Of a stretch of DNA of 64,000 bases, positions 8,063 through 21,661 are shown piece after piece; positions within the stretch are counted from its first letter, which is position 1; the number at the start of each line of letters is the position of its first letter. The DNA comes from Solea solea (taxonomy: Eukaryota; Chordata; Actinopteri; Pleuronectiformes; Soleidae), in NCBI RefSeq assembly GCF_958295425.1, contig NC_081153.1, positions 10,126,419 through 10,190,418 of the forward strand, given 5' to 3'. A program made the position numbers and the translations under genes. The notes under the pieces were generated by a model that saw only the letters and a list, made by a program, of their open reading frames with translations, made no database searches and was not told where the DNA came from.

Positions 8063-10517
8063 ACCTTTTTGACCAATTTTGGACGACATACTATACAATG
8101 ACTTTTTTGACCGATTTTGGACGACATACTATACTATGACGTTTTTGACTGATTTTGGACGACATACTATACTATGACGTTTTTGACCGATTTTGGACGA
8201 CATACTATACTATGACCTTTTTGACTGATTTTGGACGACATACTATACTATGACTTTTTTGACCGATTTTGAACGACATACTATACTATGACTTTTTTGA
8301 CAGATTTTGGGCAATTTTGGACGACATACTATACTATGACTTTTTTGACTGATTTTGGGCAATTTTGAACGACATACTACACTATGACCTTTTTGCCGAA
8401 TTTTTGACGACATACTATACTATGACTTTTTTGACGAATTTTTAAAGACATACTATACTATGACTTTTTTGACCGATTTTGGACGACATACTATACTATG
8501 ACTTTTTTGACTGATTTTGGATGACATACTATACTATGACTTTTGGACGAATTTTTAAAGACATACTATACTATGACTTTTTTGACCGATTTTGGACGAC
8601 ATACTATACTATGACCTTTTTGACTGATTTTGGACGACATACTATACTATGACTTTTTTGACCGATTTTGAACGACATACTATACTATGACCTTTTTGAC
8701 TGATTTTGGACGACATACTATACTATGAGTTTTTTTACCTATTTTGGACGACATACTATACTATGACTTTTTTGACCGATTTAGAACGACATAGTGTACT
8801 ATGACCTTTTTGACCGATTTTGGACGACATACTATACTATGACTTTTATGACCGATTTTGGACGACATACTATACTATGACTTTTTTGACCGATTTTGGA
8901 CGACATACTATACTATGACTTTTTTGACTGATTTTGGACGACATATTATACTATGACTTTTTTGACTGATTTTGGACGACATACTATACTATGAGTTTTT
9001 TGACGGATTTTGGGCAAATTTGGACGACATACCATACTATGACTTTTTTGACTGATTTTCGACCACATACTATACTATGACTTTTTTGACGGATTTTGGG
9101 CAATTTTGGACGACATACTATACTATGACTTTTTTGGCCGATTTTGGATGACATACTATACTATGACTTTCTTGACGAATTTTTGACGACATACTATACC
9201 ACGACTTTTTTGACCGATTTTGGACGACATACTATACTATGACGTTTTTGACCGATTTTGGACGACATACTATAATATGACCTTTTTGACTGATTTTGGA
9301 AGACATACTATACTATGACGTTTTTGACCGAATTTGGACGACATACTATACTCTGACTTTTTTGACCAATTTTGGACGACATACTATACTACGACTTTTT
9401 TGACCGATTTTGGACGACATACTACGACTTTTTTGACTGATTTTGGACGACATACTATACCATGACTTTTTTGACCGATTTTGGACGACATACTATACTA
9501 TGACTTTTTTGGCTGATTTTGGACGACGTACTATACTATGACTTTTTTGACTGATTTTGGGCAATTATGGACGATACAATACTATACTATGACCTTTTTG
9601 ACTGATTTTGGACGACATACTATACTATGACTTTTTTGACCGATTTTGGGCAATTTTTAAAGACATACTATACTATGACTTTTTTGACCGATTTTGGACG
9701 ACATACTATACTATGACCTTTTTGACTGATTTTGGACGACATACTATACTATGACGTTTTTGACCGAATTTGGACGACATACTATACTCTGACTTTTTTG
9801 ACCAATTTTGGACGACATACTATACATGACTTTTTTGACCGATTTTGGACGACATACTATGACTTTTTTGACTGATTTTGGACGACATACTATACCATGA
9901 CTTTTTTGACCGATTTTGGACGACATACTATACTATGACTTTTTTGGCTGATTTTGGACGACGTACTATACTATGACTTTTTTGACTGATTTTGGGCAAT
10001 TATGGACGATACAATACTATACTATGACCTTTTTGACTGATTTTGGACGACATACTATACTATGACTTTTTTGACCGATTTTGGGCAATTTTTAAAGACA
10101 TACTATACTATGACTTTTTTGACCTATTTTGGACGACATACTATACTATGACTTTTTTGACCGATTTTGAACGACATACTATACTATGACCTTTTTGACT
10201 GATTTTGGACGACATACTATACTATGAGTTTTTTGACCGATTTTGGACGACATACTATACTATGACTTTTTTGACCGATTTAGAACGACATAGTATACTA
10301 TGACCTTTTTGACCGATTTTGGACGACATACTATGACTTATTTGACCGATTTTGGGCAATTATGGACGATATACTATACTATGACCTTTTTGACTGATTT
10401 TGGATGACATACTATACTATGACTTTTTTGACCGATTTTGGGCAATTTTGGACGACATACTATACTATGACTTTTTTGACCAATTTTGGACGACATACTA
10501 TACTATGACTTTTTTTT

Positions 10518-10671
10518 AAATATTGGTTGTTGTGTATCTACGAAAGCTACATAGCTATTTCTACAATTTGGCCTAGCAGTCTATGCCTAAGTCGTTTCTA
10601 GCTGCCAGCTTCCCCACGGGGCAAGGGTTCAAGTCCCACCCCGACGACAAATATTACGGTTCTGGTGTAAC
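10518..10671 (+). repeat. tRNA-like module in satellite, copy 1
   Basis: A 154-bp non-satellite module beginning AAATATTGGTTGTTGTG. Its core TGGCCTAGCAGTCTATG resembles a tRNA-Leu D-arm/A-box, CCCCACGGGG a long variable arm, and GGTTCAAGTCCC is a perfect B-box. The acceptor stem does not pair, so it is not an intact tRNA gene. Both junctions with the satellite are identical in the other copies. Confidence 0.8.
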
Positions 10672-12289
10672 TTTGGACGACATACTATACTATGACTTTT
10701 TTGGACGACATTCTATATTATGACTTTTATGATCGATTTTGGACCACATACTATACTATGACTTTTTTGACTGATTTTGGACGGCATACTATTCTATGAC
10801 TTTTTTGACTGATTTTGGGCAATTATGGACAACATACTATATACTATGACCTTTTTGACTGATTTTGGACGACATACTATACTATGACTTTTTTGACCGA
10901 TTTTGAACGACATACTATACTATGACCTTTTTGACTGATTTTGGACGACATAGTGTACTATGAGTTTTTTTACCTATTTTGGACGACATACTATACTATG
11001 ACTTTTTTGACCGATTTAGAACGACATAGTGTACTATGACCTTTTTGACCGATTTTGGACGACATACTATACTATGACTTTTATGACCGATTTTGGACGA
11101 CATACTATACTATGACTTTTTTGACCGATTTTGGACGACATACTATACTATGACTTTTTTGACTGATTTTGGACGACATATTATACTATGACTTTTTTGA
11201 CTGATTTTGGACGACATACTATACTATGACTTTTTTGACGGATTTTGGGCAAATTTGGACGACATACCATACTATGACTTTTTTGACTGATTTTCGACCA
11301 CATACTATACTATGACTTTTTTGACGGATTTTGGGCAATTTTGGACGACATACTATACCACGACTTTTTTGACCGATTTTGGACGACATACTATACTATG
11401 ACGTTTTTGACCGAATTTGGACGACATACTATAATATGACCTTTTTGACTGATTTTGGAAGACATACTATACTATGACGTTTTTGACCGAATTTGGACGA
11501 CATACTATACTCTGACTTTTTTGACCAATTTTGGACGACATACTATACTACGACTTTTTTGACCGATTTTGGACGACATACTATGACTTTTTTGACTGAT
11601 TTTGGAAGACATACTATACCATGACTTTTTTGACCGATTTTGGACGACATACTATACTATGACTTTTTTGGCTGATTTTGGACGACGTACTATACTATGA
11701 CTTTTTTGACTGATTTTGGGCAATTATGGACGATACAATACTATACTATGACCTTTTTGACTGATTTTGGACGACATACTATACTATGACTTTTTTGACC
11801 GATTTTGGGCAATTTTTAAAGACATACTATACTATGACTTTTTTGACCGATTTTGGACGACATACTATACTATGACCTTTTTGACTGATTTTGGACGACA
11901 TACTATACTACGACTTTTTTGACCTATTTTGGACGACATACTATACTATGACTTTTTTGACCGATTTTGAACAACATACTATACTATGACCTTTTTGACT
12001 GATTTTGGACGACATACTATGACTTATTTGACCGATTTTGGGCAATTATGGACGACATACTATACTATGACCTTTTTGACTGATTTTGGATGACATACTA
12101 TACTATGACTTTTTTGACCGATTTTGGGCAATTTTGGACGACATACTATACTATGACCTTTTTGACTGATTTTGGACGACATACTATACTATGACTTTTT
12201 TGACCGATTTTGGGCAATTTTGGACGACATACTATACTATGACTTTTTTGACCAATTTTGGACGACATACTATACTATGACTTTTTTTT

Positions 12290-12443
12290 AAATATTGGTT
12301 GTTGTGTATCTACGAAAGCTACATAGCTATTTCTACAATTTGGCCTAGCGGTCTATGCCTAAGTCGTTTCTAGCTGCCAGCTTCCCCACGGGGCAAGGGT
12401 TCAAGTCCCACCCCGACGACAAATATCACGGTTCTGGTGTAAC
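12290..12443 (+). repeat. tRNA-like module in satellite, copy 2
   Basis: Same 154-bp module and junctions as copy 1. Here the A-box region reads GGCCTAGCGGTCTATG, closer to tRNA-Leu. The B-box is intact. Confidence 0.8.
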
Positions 12444-12647
12444 TTTGGACGACATACTATACTATGACTTTATTGGACGACGTTCTATATTATGACTTTT
12501 ATGATCGATTTTGGACCACATACTATACTATGACTTTTTTGACTGATTTTGGACGGCATACTATTCTATGACTTTTTTGACTGATTTTGGACGACATACT
12601 ATACTATGACTTTTTTGACCTATTTTGGACGACATACTATACTATGA

Positions 12648-13023
12648 GGGCCACACGGTGGTGTAGTGGTTAGCACTCACGCCTTGCAGCGAGAAGACCC
12701 GGGTTCGAGCCCCGGTTGGAACAAGGGCCTTTCTGCATGGAGTTTGCATGTTCTCCCCGTGTGTGCGTGGGTTCTCTCCGGGTACTCCGGCTTCCTCCCA
12801 CAGTCCAAAAACATGCAATGTGGGGATAGGTAAATTGGACACTCCAAATTGACCATAGGAGTGAGTGTGAGAGTGAATGGTTGTTTGTCTCTATCTGTGT
12901 GTGGCCCTGCGATGGACTGGCGAACTGTCCAGGGTGTACCCCGCCTATCGCCCGATGTAGCTGAGATTGGCACAGCGACCCCCGCGACCCTCTGGCAGAG
13001 GATAAAGCGGTAGATACTGACTG
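12648..13023 (+). mobile_element. tRNA-derived SINE, full-length copy B
   Basis: Nearly identical to the copy at 7435, with the same A-box, B-box and body and a shorter GACT tail. It sits at the same position in the 38-bp monomer and again lies between two ACTATACTATGA strings. It may have been copied with the array rather than inserted independently. Confidence 0.85.
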
Positions 13024-15928
13024 ACTATACTATGACTTTTTTGACCGATTTTGAACGACATACTATACTATGACTTTTTTGACCGATTTTGGACGACATA
13101 CTATACTATGACTTTTTTGACCGATTTAGAACGACATAGTATACTATGACCTTTTTGACGGATTTTGGACGACATACTATGACTTATTTGACCGATTTTG
13201 GACCACATACTATACTATGACTTTTCTGACCGATTTTGGACCACATACTATACTAGGCCTTTTTTGACTGATTTTGGACCACATACTATACTTTGACTTT
13301 TTAGACCGTTTCTGGACCACATACTATACTATGACTTTTTTGACCGATTTTGGACGACATACTATACTATGACTTTTTTGACCTATTTTGGACGACATAC
13401 TATACTATGACTTTTTTGACCGATTTTGAACGACATACTATACTATGACCTTTTTGACTGATTTTGGACGACATACTATACTATGAGTTTTTTGACCGAT
13501 TTTGGACTACATACTATACTATGACTTTTTTGACCGATTTAGAACGACATAGTATACTATGACCTTTTTGACCGATTTTGGACGACATACTATGACTTAT
13601 TTGACCGATTTTGGGCAATTATGGACGACATACTATACTATGACCTTTTTGACTGATTTTGGACGACATACTATACTATGACTTTTTTGACCGATTTTGG
13701 GCAATTTTGGACGACATACTACACTATGACCTTTTTGCCGAATTTTTGACGACATACTATACTATGACTTTTTTGACGAATTTTTAAAGACATACTATAC
13801 TATGACCTTTTTGACTGATTTTGGACGACATACTATACTATGACTTTTTTGACTGATTTTGGGCAATTTTGAACGACATACTACACTATGACCTTTTTGC
13901 CGAATTTTTGACGACATACTATACTATGACTTTTTTGACGAATTTTTAAAGACATACTATACTATGACTTTTTTGACCGATTTTGGACGACATACTATAC
14001 TATGACCTTTTTGACTGATTTTGGACGACATACTATACTATGACTTTTTTGACCTATTTTGGACGACATACTATACTATGACCTTTTTGACTGATTTTGG
14101 ACGACATACTATACTATGAGTTTTTTGACCAATTTTGGACGACATACTATACTATGACTTTTTTGACTGATTTTGGACGACATACTATACTATGACTTTT
14201 CTGACTAATTTTGGACGACATACTATACTATGACTTTTTTGACCGATTTTGAACGACATACTATACTATGACTTTTTGACTGATTTTGAACGACATACTA
14301 TACTATGACTTTTTTGACAGATTTTGGACAACATACTATACTATGACTTTTTTGACTGATTTTGGACGACATACTATACTATGACTTTTTTGACTAATTT
14401 TGGACGACATACTATACTATGACTTTTTTGACCGATTTTGAACGACATACTATACTATGACTTTTTGACTGATTTTGGACGACATACTATACTATGACCT
14501 TTTTGACCGATTTTGGATGACATACTATACTATGACTTTTTGACTGATTTTGGACGACATACTATTCTATGACTTTTTTGACTGATTTTGGGCAATTATG
14601 GACGACATACTATACTATGACCTTTTTGACTGATTTTGGACGACATACTATACTATGACTTTTTTGACCGATTTTGGGCAACTTTGGACGACATACTATA
14701 CTATGACTTTTTTGACTGATTTTGGTCAATTTTGAACGACATACTATACTATGACCTTTTTGCCGAATTTTTGACGACATACTATACTATGACTTTTTTG
14801 ACCGATTTAGGACGACATACTATATACTATGACCTTTTTGACCGATTTAGGACGACATACTATATACTATGACCTTTTTGACTGATTTTGGACGACATAC
14901 TATACTATGACTTTTTTGACCTATTTTGGAAGACATACTATACTATGACTTTTTTGACCGATTTTGAACGACATACTATACTATGACCTTTTTGACTGAT
15001 TTTGGACGACATACTATACTATGAGTTTTTTGACCTATTTTGGAGGACATACTATACTATGACTTTTTTGACCGATTTAGAACGACATAGTATACTATGA
15101 CCTTTTTGACCGATTTTGGACGACATACTATACTAGGCCTTTTTTGACTGATTTTGGACCACATACTATACTTTGACTTTTTAGACCGTTTCTGGACCAC
15201 ATACTATACTATGACTTTTTTGACCGATTTTGGACGACATACTATACTATGACTTTTTTGACCTATTTTGGACGACATACTATACTATGACTTTTTTGAC
15301 CGATTTAGAACGACATAGTATACTATGACCTTTTTGACCGATTTTGGACGACATACTATGACTTATTTGACCGATTTTGGGCAATTATGGACGACATACT
15401 ATACTATGACCTTTTTGACTGATTTTGGACGACATACTATACTGTGACTTTTTTGACCGATTTTGGGCAATTTTGGACGACATACTATACTATGACTTTT
15501 TTGACTTTTTTGACTAATTTTGGACGACATACTATACTATGACTTTTTTGACCGATTTTGAACGACATACTATACTATGACTTTTTGACTGATTTTGAAC
15601 GACATACTATACTATGACTTTTTTGACAGATTTTGGACAACATACTATACTATGACTTTTTTGACTGATTTTGGACGACATACTATACTATGACTTTTTT
15701 GACTAATTTTGGACGACATACTATACTATGACTTTTTTGACCGATTTTGAACGACATACTATACTATGACTTTTTGACTGATTTTGGACGACATACTATA
15801 CTATGACCTTTTTGACCGATTTTGGATGACATACTATACTATGACTTTTTGACTGATTTTGGACGACATACTATACTATAACTTTTTTGACCAATTTTGG
15901 ACGACATACTATACTATGACTTTTTTTT

Positions 15929-16082
15929 AAATATTGGTTGTTGTGTATCTACGAAAGCTACATAGCTATTTCTACAATTTGGCCTAGCGGTCTATGCCTA
16001 AGTTGTTTCTAGCTGCCAGCTTCCCCACGGGGCAAAGGTTCAAGTCCCACCCCGACGACAAATATCACGGTTCTGGTGTAAC
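15929..16082 (+). repeat. tRNA-like module in satellite, copy 3
   Basis: Same module. It carries the linked variants TAAGTTGTTTCT and GGCAAAGGTTCAAG, shared with copies 4 and 6. The B-box is intact. Confidence 0.8.
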
Positions 16083-18104
16083 TTTGGACGACATACTATA
16101 CTATGACTTTTTTGGACGACATTCTATATTATGACTTTTATGATCGATTTTGGACCACATACTATACTATGACTTTTTTGACTGATTTTGGACGGCTTAC
16201 TATTCTATGACTTTTTTGACTGATTTTGGGCAATTATGGACGACATACTATACTATGACCTTTTTGACTGATTTTGGACGACATACTATACTATGACTTT
16301 TTTGACCGATTTTGGGCAACTTTGGACGACATACTATACTATGACTTTTTTGACTGATTTTGGTCAATTTTGAACGACATACTATACTATGACCTTTTTG
16401 CCGAATTTTTGACGACATACTATACTATGACTTTTTTGACCGATTTAGGACGACATACTATATACTATGACCTTTTTGACCGATTTAGGACGACATACTA
16501 TATACTATGACCTTTTTGACTGATTTTGGACGACATACTATACTATGACTTTTTTGACCTATTTTGGAAGACATACTATACTATGACTTTTTTGACCGAT
16601 TTTGAACGACATACTATACTATGACCTTTTTGACTGATTTTGGACGACATACTATACTATGAGTTTTTTGACCTATTTTGGAGGACATACTATACTATGA
16701 CTTTTTTGACCGATTTAGAACGACATAGTATACTATGACCTTTTTGACCGATTTTGGACGACATACTATACTAGGCCTTTTTTGACTGATTTTGGACCAC
16801 ATACTATACTTTGACTTTTTAGACCGTTTCTGGACCACATACTATACTATGACTTTTTTGACCGATTTTGGACGACATACTATACTATGACTTTTTTGAC
16901 CTATTTTGGACGACATACTATACTATGACTTTTTTGACCGATTTAGAACGACATAGTATACTATGACCTTTTTGACCGATTTTGGACGACATACTATGAC
17001 TTATTTGACCGATTTTGGGCAATTATGGACGACATACTATACTATGACCTTTTTGACTGATTTTGGACGACATACTATACTGTGACTTTTTTGACCGATT
17101 TTGGGCAATTTTGGACGACATACTATACTATGACTTTTTTGACTGATTTTGGGCAAATTTGAACGACATACTACACTATGACCTTTTTGCCGAATTTTTG
17201 ACGACATACTATACTATGACTTTTTTGACGAATTTTTAAAGACATACTATACTATGACTTTTTTGACCGATTTTGGACGACATACTATACTATGACCTTT
17301 TTGACTGATTTTGGACGACATACTATACTATGACTTTTTTGACCTATTTTGGACGACATACTATACCATGACTTTTTTGACCGATTTTGGACGACATACT
17401 ATACTATGACCTTTTCGACTGATTTTGGACGACATACTATACTATGACCTTTTTGACTGATTTTGGACGACATACTTTACTATGACTTTTTTGACCTATT
17501 TTGGACGACATACTATACTATGACCTTTTTGACTGATTTTGGACGACATACTATACTATGAGTTTTTTGACCAATTTTGGACGACATACTATACTATGAC
17601 TTTTTTGACAGATTTTGGACAACATACTATACTATGACTTTTTTGACTGATTTTGGACGACATACTATACTATGACTTTTTTGACTAATTTTGGACGACA
17701 TACTATACTATGACTTTTTTGACCGATTTTGAACGACATACTATACTATGACTTTTTGACTGATTTTGAACGACATACTATACTATGACTTTTTTGACAG
17801 ATTTTGGACAACATACTATACTATGACTTTTTTGACTGATTTTGGACGACATACTATACTATACTATGACTTTTTTGACTAATTTTGGACGACATACTAT
17901 ACTATGACTTTTTTGACCGATTTTGAACGACATACTATACTATGACTTTTTGACTGATTTTGGACGACATACTATACTATGACCTTTTTGACCGATTTTG
18001 GATGACATACTATACTATGACTTTTTGACTGATTTTGGACGACATACTATACTATAACTTTTTTGACCAATTTTGGACGACATACTATACTATGACTTTT
18101 TTTT

Positions 18105-18258
18105 AAATATTGGTTGTTGTGTATCTACGAAAGCTACATAGCTATTTCTACAATTTGGCCTAGCGGTCTATGCCTAAGTTGTTTCTAGCTGCCAGCTTCC
18201 CCACGGGGCAAAGGTTCAAGTCCCACCCCGACGACAAATATCACGGTTCTGGTGTAAC
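18105..18258 (+). repeat. tRNA-like module in satellite, copy 4
   Basis: Same module with the copy 3/6 variants. It lies 593 bases before copy 5, and that spacing is repeated exactly by copies 6 and 7. Confidence 0.8.
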
Positions 18259-18697
18259 TTTGGACGACATACTATACTATGACTTTTTTGGACGACATTC
18301 TATATTATGACTTTTATGATCGATTTTGGACCACATACTATACTATGACTTTTTTGACTGATTTTGGACGGCATACTATACTATGACTTTTTTGACAGAT
18401 TTTGGACAACATACTATACTATGACTTTTTTGACTGATTTTGGACGACATACTATACTATGACTTTTTTGACTAATTTTGGACGACATACTATACTATGA
18501 CTTTTTTGACCGATTTTGAACGACATACTATACTATGACTTTTTGACTGATTTTGGACGACATACTATACTATGACCTTTTTGACCGATTTTGGATGACA
18601 TACTATACTATGACTTTTTGACTGATTTTGGACGACATACTATACTATGACTTTTTTGACCAATTTTGGACGACATACTATACTATGACTTTTTTTT

Positions 18698-18851
18698 AAA
18701 TATTGGTTGTTGTGTATCTACGAAAGCTACATAGCTATTTCTACAATTTGGCCTAGCGGTCTATGCCTAAGTCGTTTCTATCTGCCAGCTTCCCCACGGG
18801 GCAAGGGTTCAAGTCCCACCCCGACGACAAATATCACGGTTCTGGTGTAAC
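18698..18851 (+). repeat. tRNA-like module in satellite, copy 5
   Basis: Same module. It shares GTTTCTATCTGCC with copy 7, where the other copies have GTTTCTAGCTGCC. Confidence 0.8.
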
Positions 18852-20507
18852 TTTGGACGACATACTATACTATGACTTTTTTGGACGACATTCTATATTA
18901 TGACTTTTATGATCGATTTTGGACCACATACTATACTATGACTTTTTTGACTGATTTTGGACGGCATACTATTCTATGACTTTTTTGACTGATTTTGGTC
19001 AATTTTGAACGACATACTATACTATGACCTTTTTGCCGAATTTTTGACGACATACTATACTATGACTTTTTTGACCGATTTAGGACGACATACTATATAC
19101 TATGACCTTTTTGACCGATTTAGGACGACATACTATATACTATGACCTTTTTGACTGATTTTGGACGACATACTATACTATGACTTTTTTGACCTATTTT
19201 GGAAGACATACTATACTATGACTTTTTTGACCGATTTTGAACGACATACTATACTATGACCTTTTTGACTGATTTTGGACGACATACTATACTATGAGTT
19301 TTTTGACCTATTTTGGAGGACATACTATACTATGACTTTTTTGACCGATTTAGAACGACATAGTATACTATGACCTTTTTGACCGATTTTGGACGACATA
19401 CTATACTAGGCCTTTTTTGACTGATTTTGGACCACATACTATACTTTGACTTTTTAGACCGTTTCTGGACCACATACTATACTATGACTTTTTTGACCGA
19501 TTTTGGACGACATACTATACTATGACTTTTTTGACCTATTTTGGACGACATACTATACTATGACTTTTTTGACCGATTTAGAACGACATAGTATACTATG
19601 ACCTTTTTGACCGATTTTGGACGACATACTATGACTTATTTGACCGATTTTGGGCAATTATGGACGACATACTATACTATGACCTTTTTGACTGATTTTG
19701 GACGACATACTATACTGTGACTTTTTTGACCGATTTTGGGCAATTTTGGACGACATACTATACTATGACTTTTTTGACTGATTTTGGGCAAATTTGAACG
19801 ACATACTACACTATGACCTTTTTGCCGAATTTTTGACGACATACTATACTATGACTTTTTTGACGAATTTTTAAAGACATACTATACTATGACTTTTTTG
19901 ACCGATTTTGGACGACATACTATACTATGACCTTTTTGACTGATTTTGGACGACATACTATACTATGACTTTTTTGACCTATTTTGGACGACATACTATA
20001 CCATGACTTTTTTGACCGATTTTGGACGACATACTATACTATGACCTTTTCGACTGATTTTGGACGACATACTATACTATGACCTTTTTGACTGATTTTG
20101 GACGACATACTTTACTATGACTTTTTTGACCTATTTTGGACGACATACTATACTATGACCTTTTTGACTGATTTTGGACGACATACTATACTATGAGTTT
20201 TTTGACCAATTTTGGACGACATACTATACTATGACTTCTTTGACAGATTTTGGACAACATACTATACTATGACTTTTTTGACTGATTTTGGACGACATAC
20301 TATACTATGACTTTTTTGACCGATTTTGAACGACATACTATACTATGACTTTTTTACTGATTTTGGACGACATACTATACTATGACCTTTTTGACCGATT
20401 TTGGATGACATACTATACTATGACTTTTTGACTGATTTTGGACGACATACTATACTATAACTTTTTTGACCAATTTTGGACGACATACTATACTATGACT
20501 TTTTTTT

Positions 20508-20661
20508 AAATATTGGTTGTTGTGTATCTACGAAAGCTACATAGCTATTTCTACAATTTGGCCTAGCGGTCTATGCCTAAGTTGTTTCTAGCTGCCAGCT
20601 TCCCCACGGGGCAAAGGTTCAAGTCCCACCCCGACGACAAATATCACGGTTCTGGTGTAAC
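20508..20661 (+). repeat. tRNA-like module in satellite, copy 6
   Basis: Same module, exactly 2403 bases after copy 4 and with the same variants. Confidence 0.8.
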
Positions 20662-21100
20662 TTTGGACGACATACTATACTATGACTTTTTTGGACGACA
20701 TTCTATATTATGACTTTTATGATCGATTTTGGACCACATACTATACTATGACTTTTTTGACTGATTTTGGACGGCATACTATACTATGACTTTTTTGACA
20801 GATTTTGGACAACATACTATACTATGACTTTTTTGACTGATTTTGGACGACATACTATACTATGACTTTTTTGACTAATTTTGGACGACATACTATACTA
20901 TGACTTTTTTGACCGATTTTGAACGACATACTATACTATGACTTTTTGACTGATTTTGGACGACATACTATACTATGACCTTTTTGACCGATTTTGGATG
21001 ACATACTATACTATGACTTTTTGACTGATTTTGGACGACATACTATACTATGACTTTTTTGACCAATTTTGGACGACATACTATACTATGACTTTTTTTT

Positions 21101-21254
21101 AAATATTGGTTGTTGTGTATCTACGAAAGCTACATAGCTATTTCTACAATTTGGCCTAGCGGTCTATGCCTAAGTCGTTTCTATCTGCCAGCTTCCCCAC
21201 GGGGCAAGGGTTCAAGTCCCACCCCGACGACAAATATCACGGTTCTGGTGTAAC
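21101..21254 (+). repeat. tRNA-like module in satellite, copy 7
   Basis: Same module, exactly 2403 bases after copy 5 and sharing its private variant. Confidence 0.8.
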
Positions 21255-21515
21255 TTTGGACGACATACTATACTATGACTTTTTTGGACGACATTCTATA
21301 TTATGACTTTTATGATCGATTTTGGACCACATACTATACTATGACTTTTTTGACTGATTTTGGACGGCATACTATTCTATGACTTTTTTGACTGTTTTTT
21401 GACCGATTTTGGACGACATACTATACTATGACTTTTTGACTGATTTTGGACGACATACTATACTATGACTTTTTTGACCAATTTTGGACGACATACTATA
21501 CTATGACTTTTTTTT

Positions 21516-21661
21516 AAATATTGGTTGTTGTGTATCTACGAAAGCTACATAGCTATTTCTACAATTTGGCCTAGCGGTCTATGCCTAAGTCGTTTCTAGC
21601 TGCCAGCTTCCCCACGGGGCAAGTCCCACCCCGACGACAAATATCACGGTTCTGGTGTAAC
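21516..21661 (+). repeat. tRNA-like module in satellite, copy 8 (B-box deleted)
   Basis: A 146-bp version of the module. Eight bases covering the start of the B-box are missing (GGGGCAAGTCCC in place of GGGGCAAGGGTTCAAGTCCC), so internal pol III promotion would be lost. Confidence 0.8.

Noticed and set aside
9744..9926. Minus-strand open frames in the array with repeated SSKIGQKS/CRPKSVKK peptides
   Set aside because: They are translations of the 38-bp satellite monomer and change frame freely between copies; there is no start context or domain.
12290..12443. Functional tRNA-Leu gene in the satellite module
   Set aside because: A-box and B-box are present, but the 5' side does not pair with the 3' CCCCGACGA to form an acceptor stem and no proper anticodon arm is seen.
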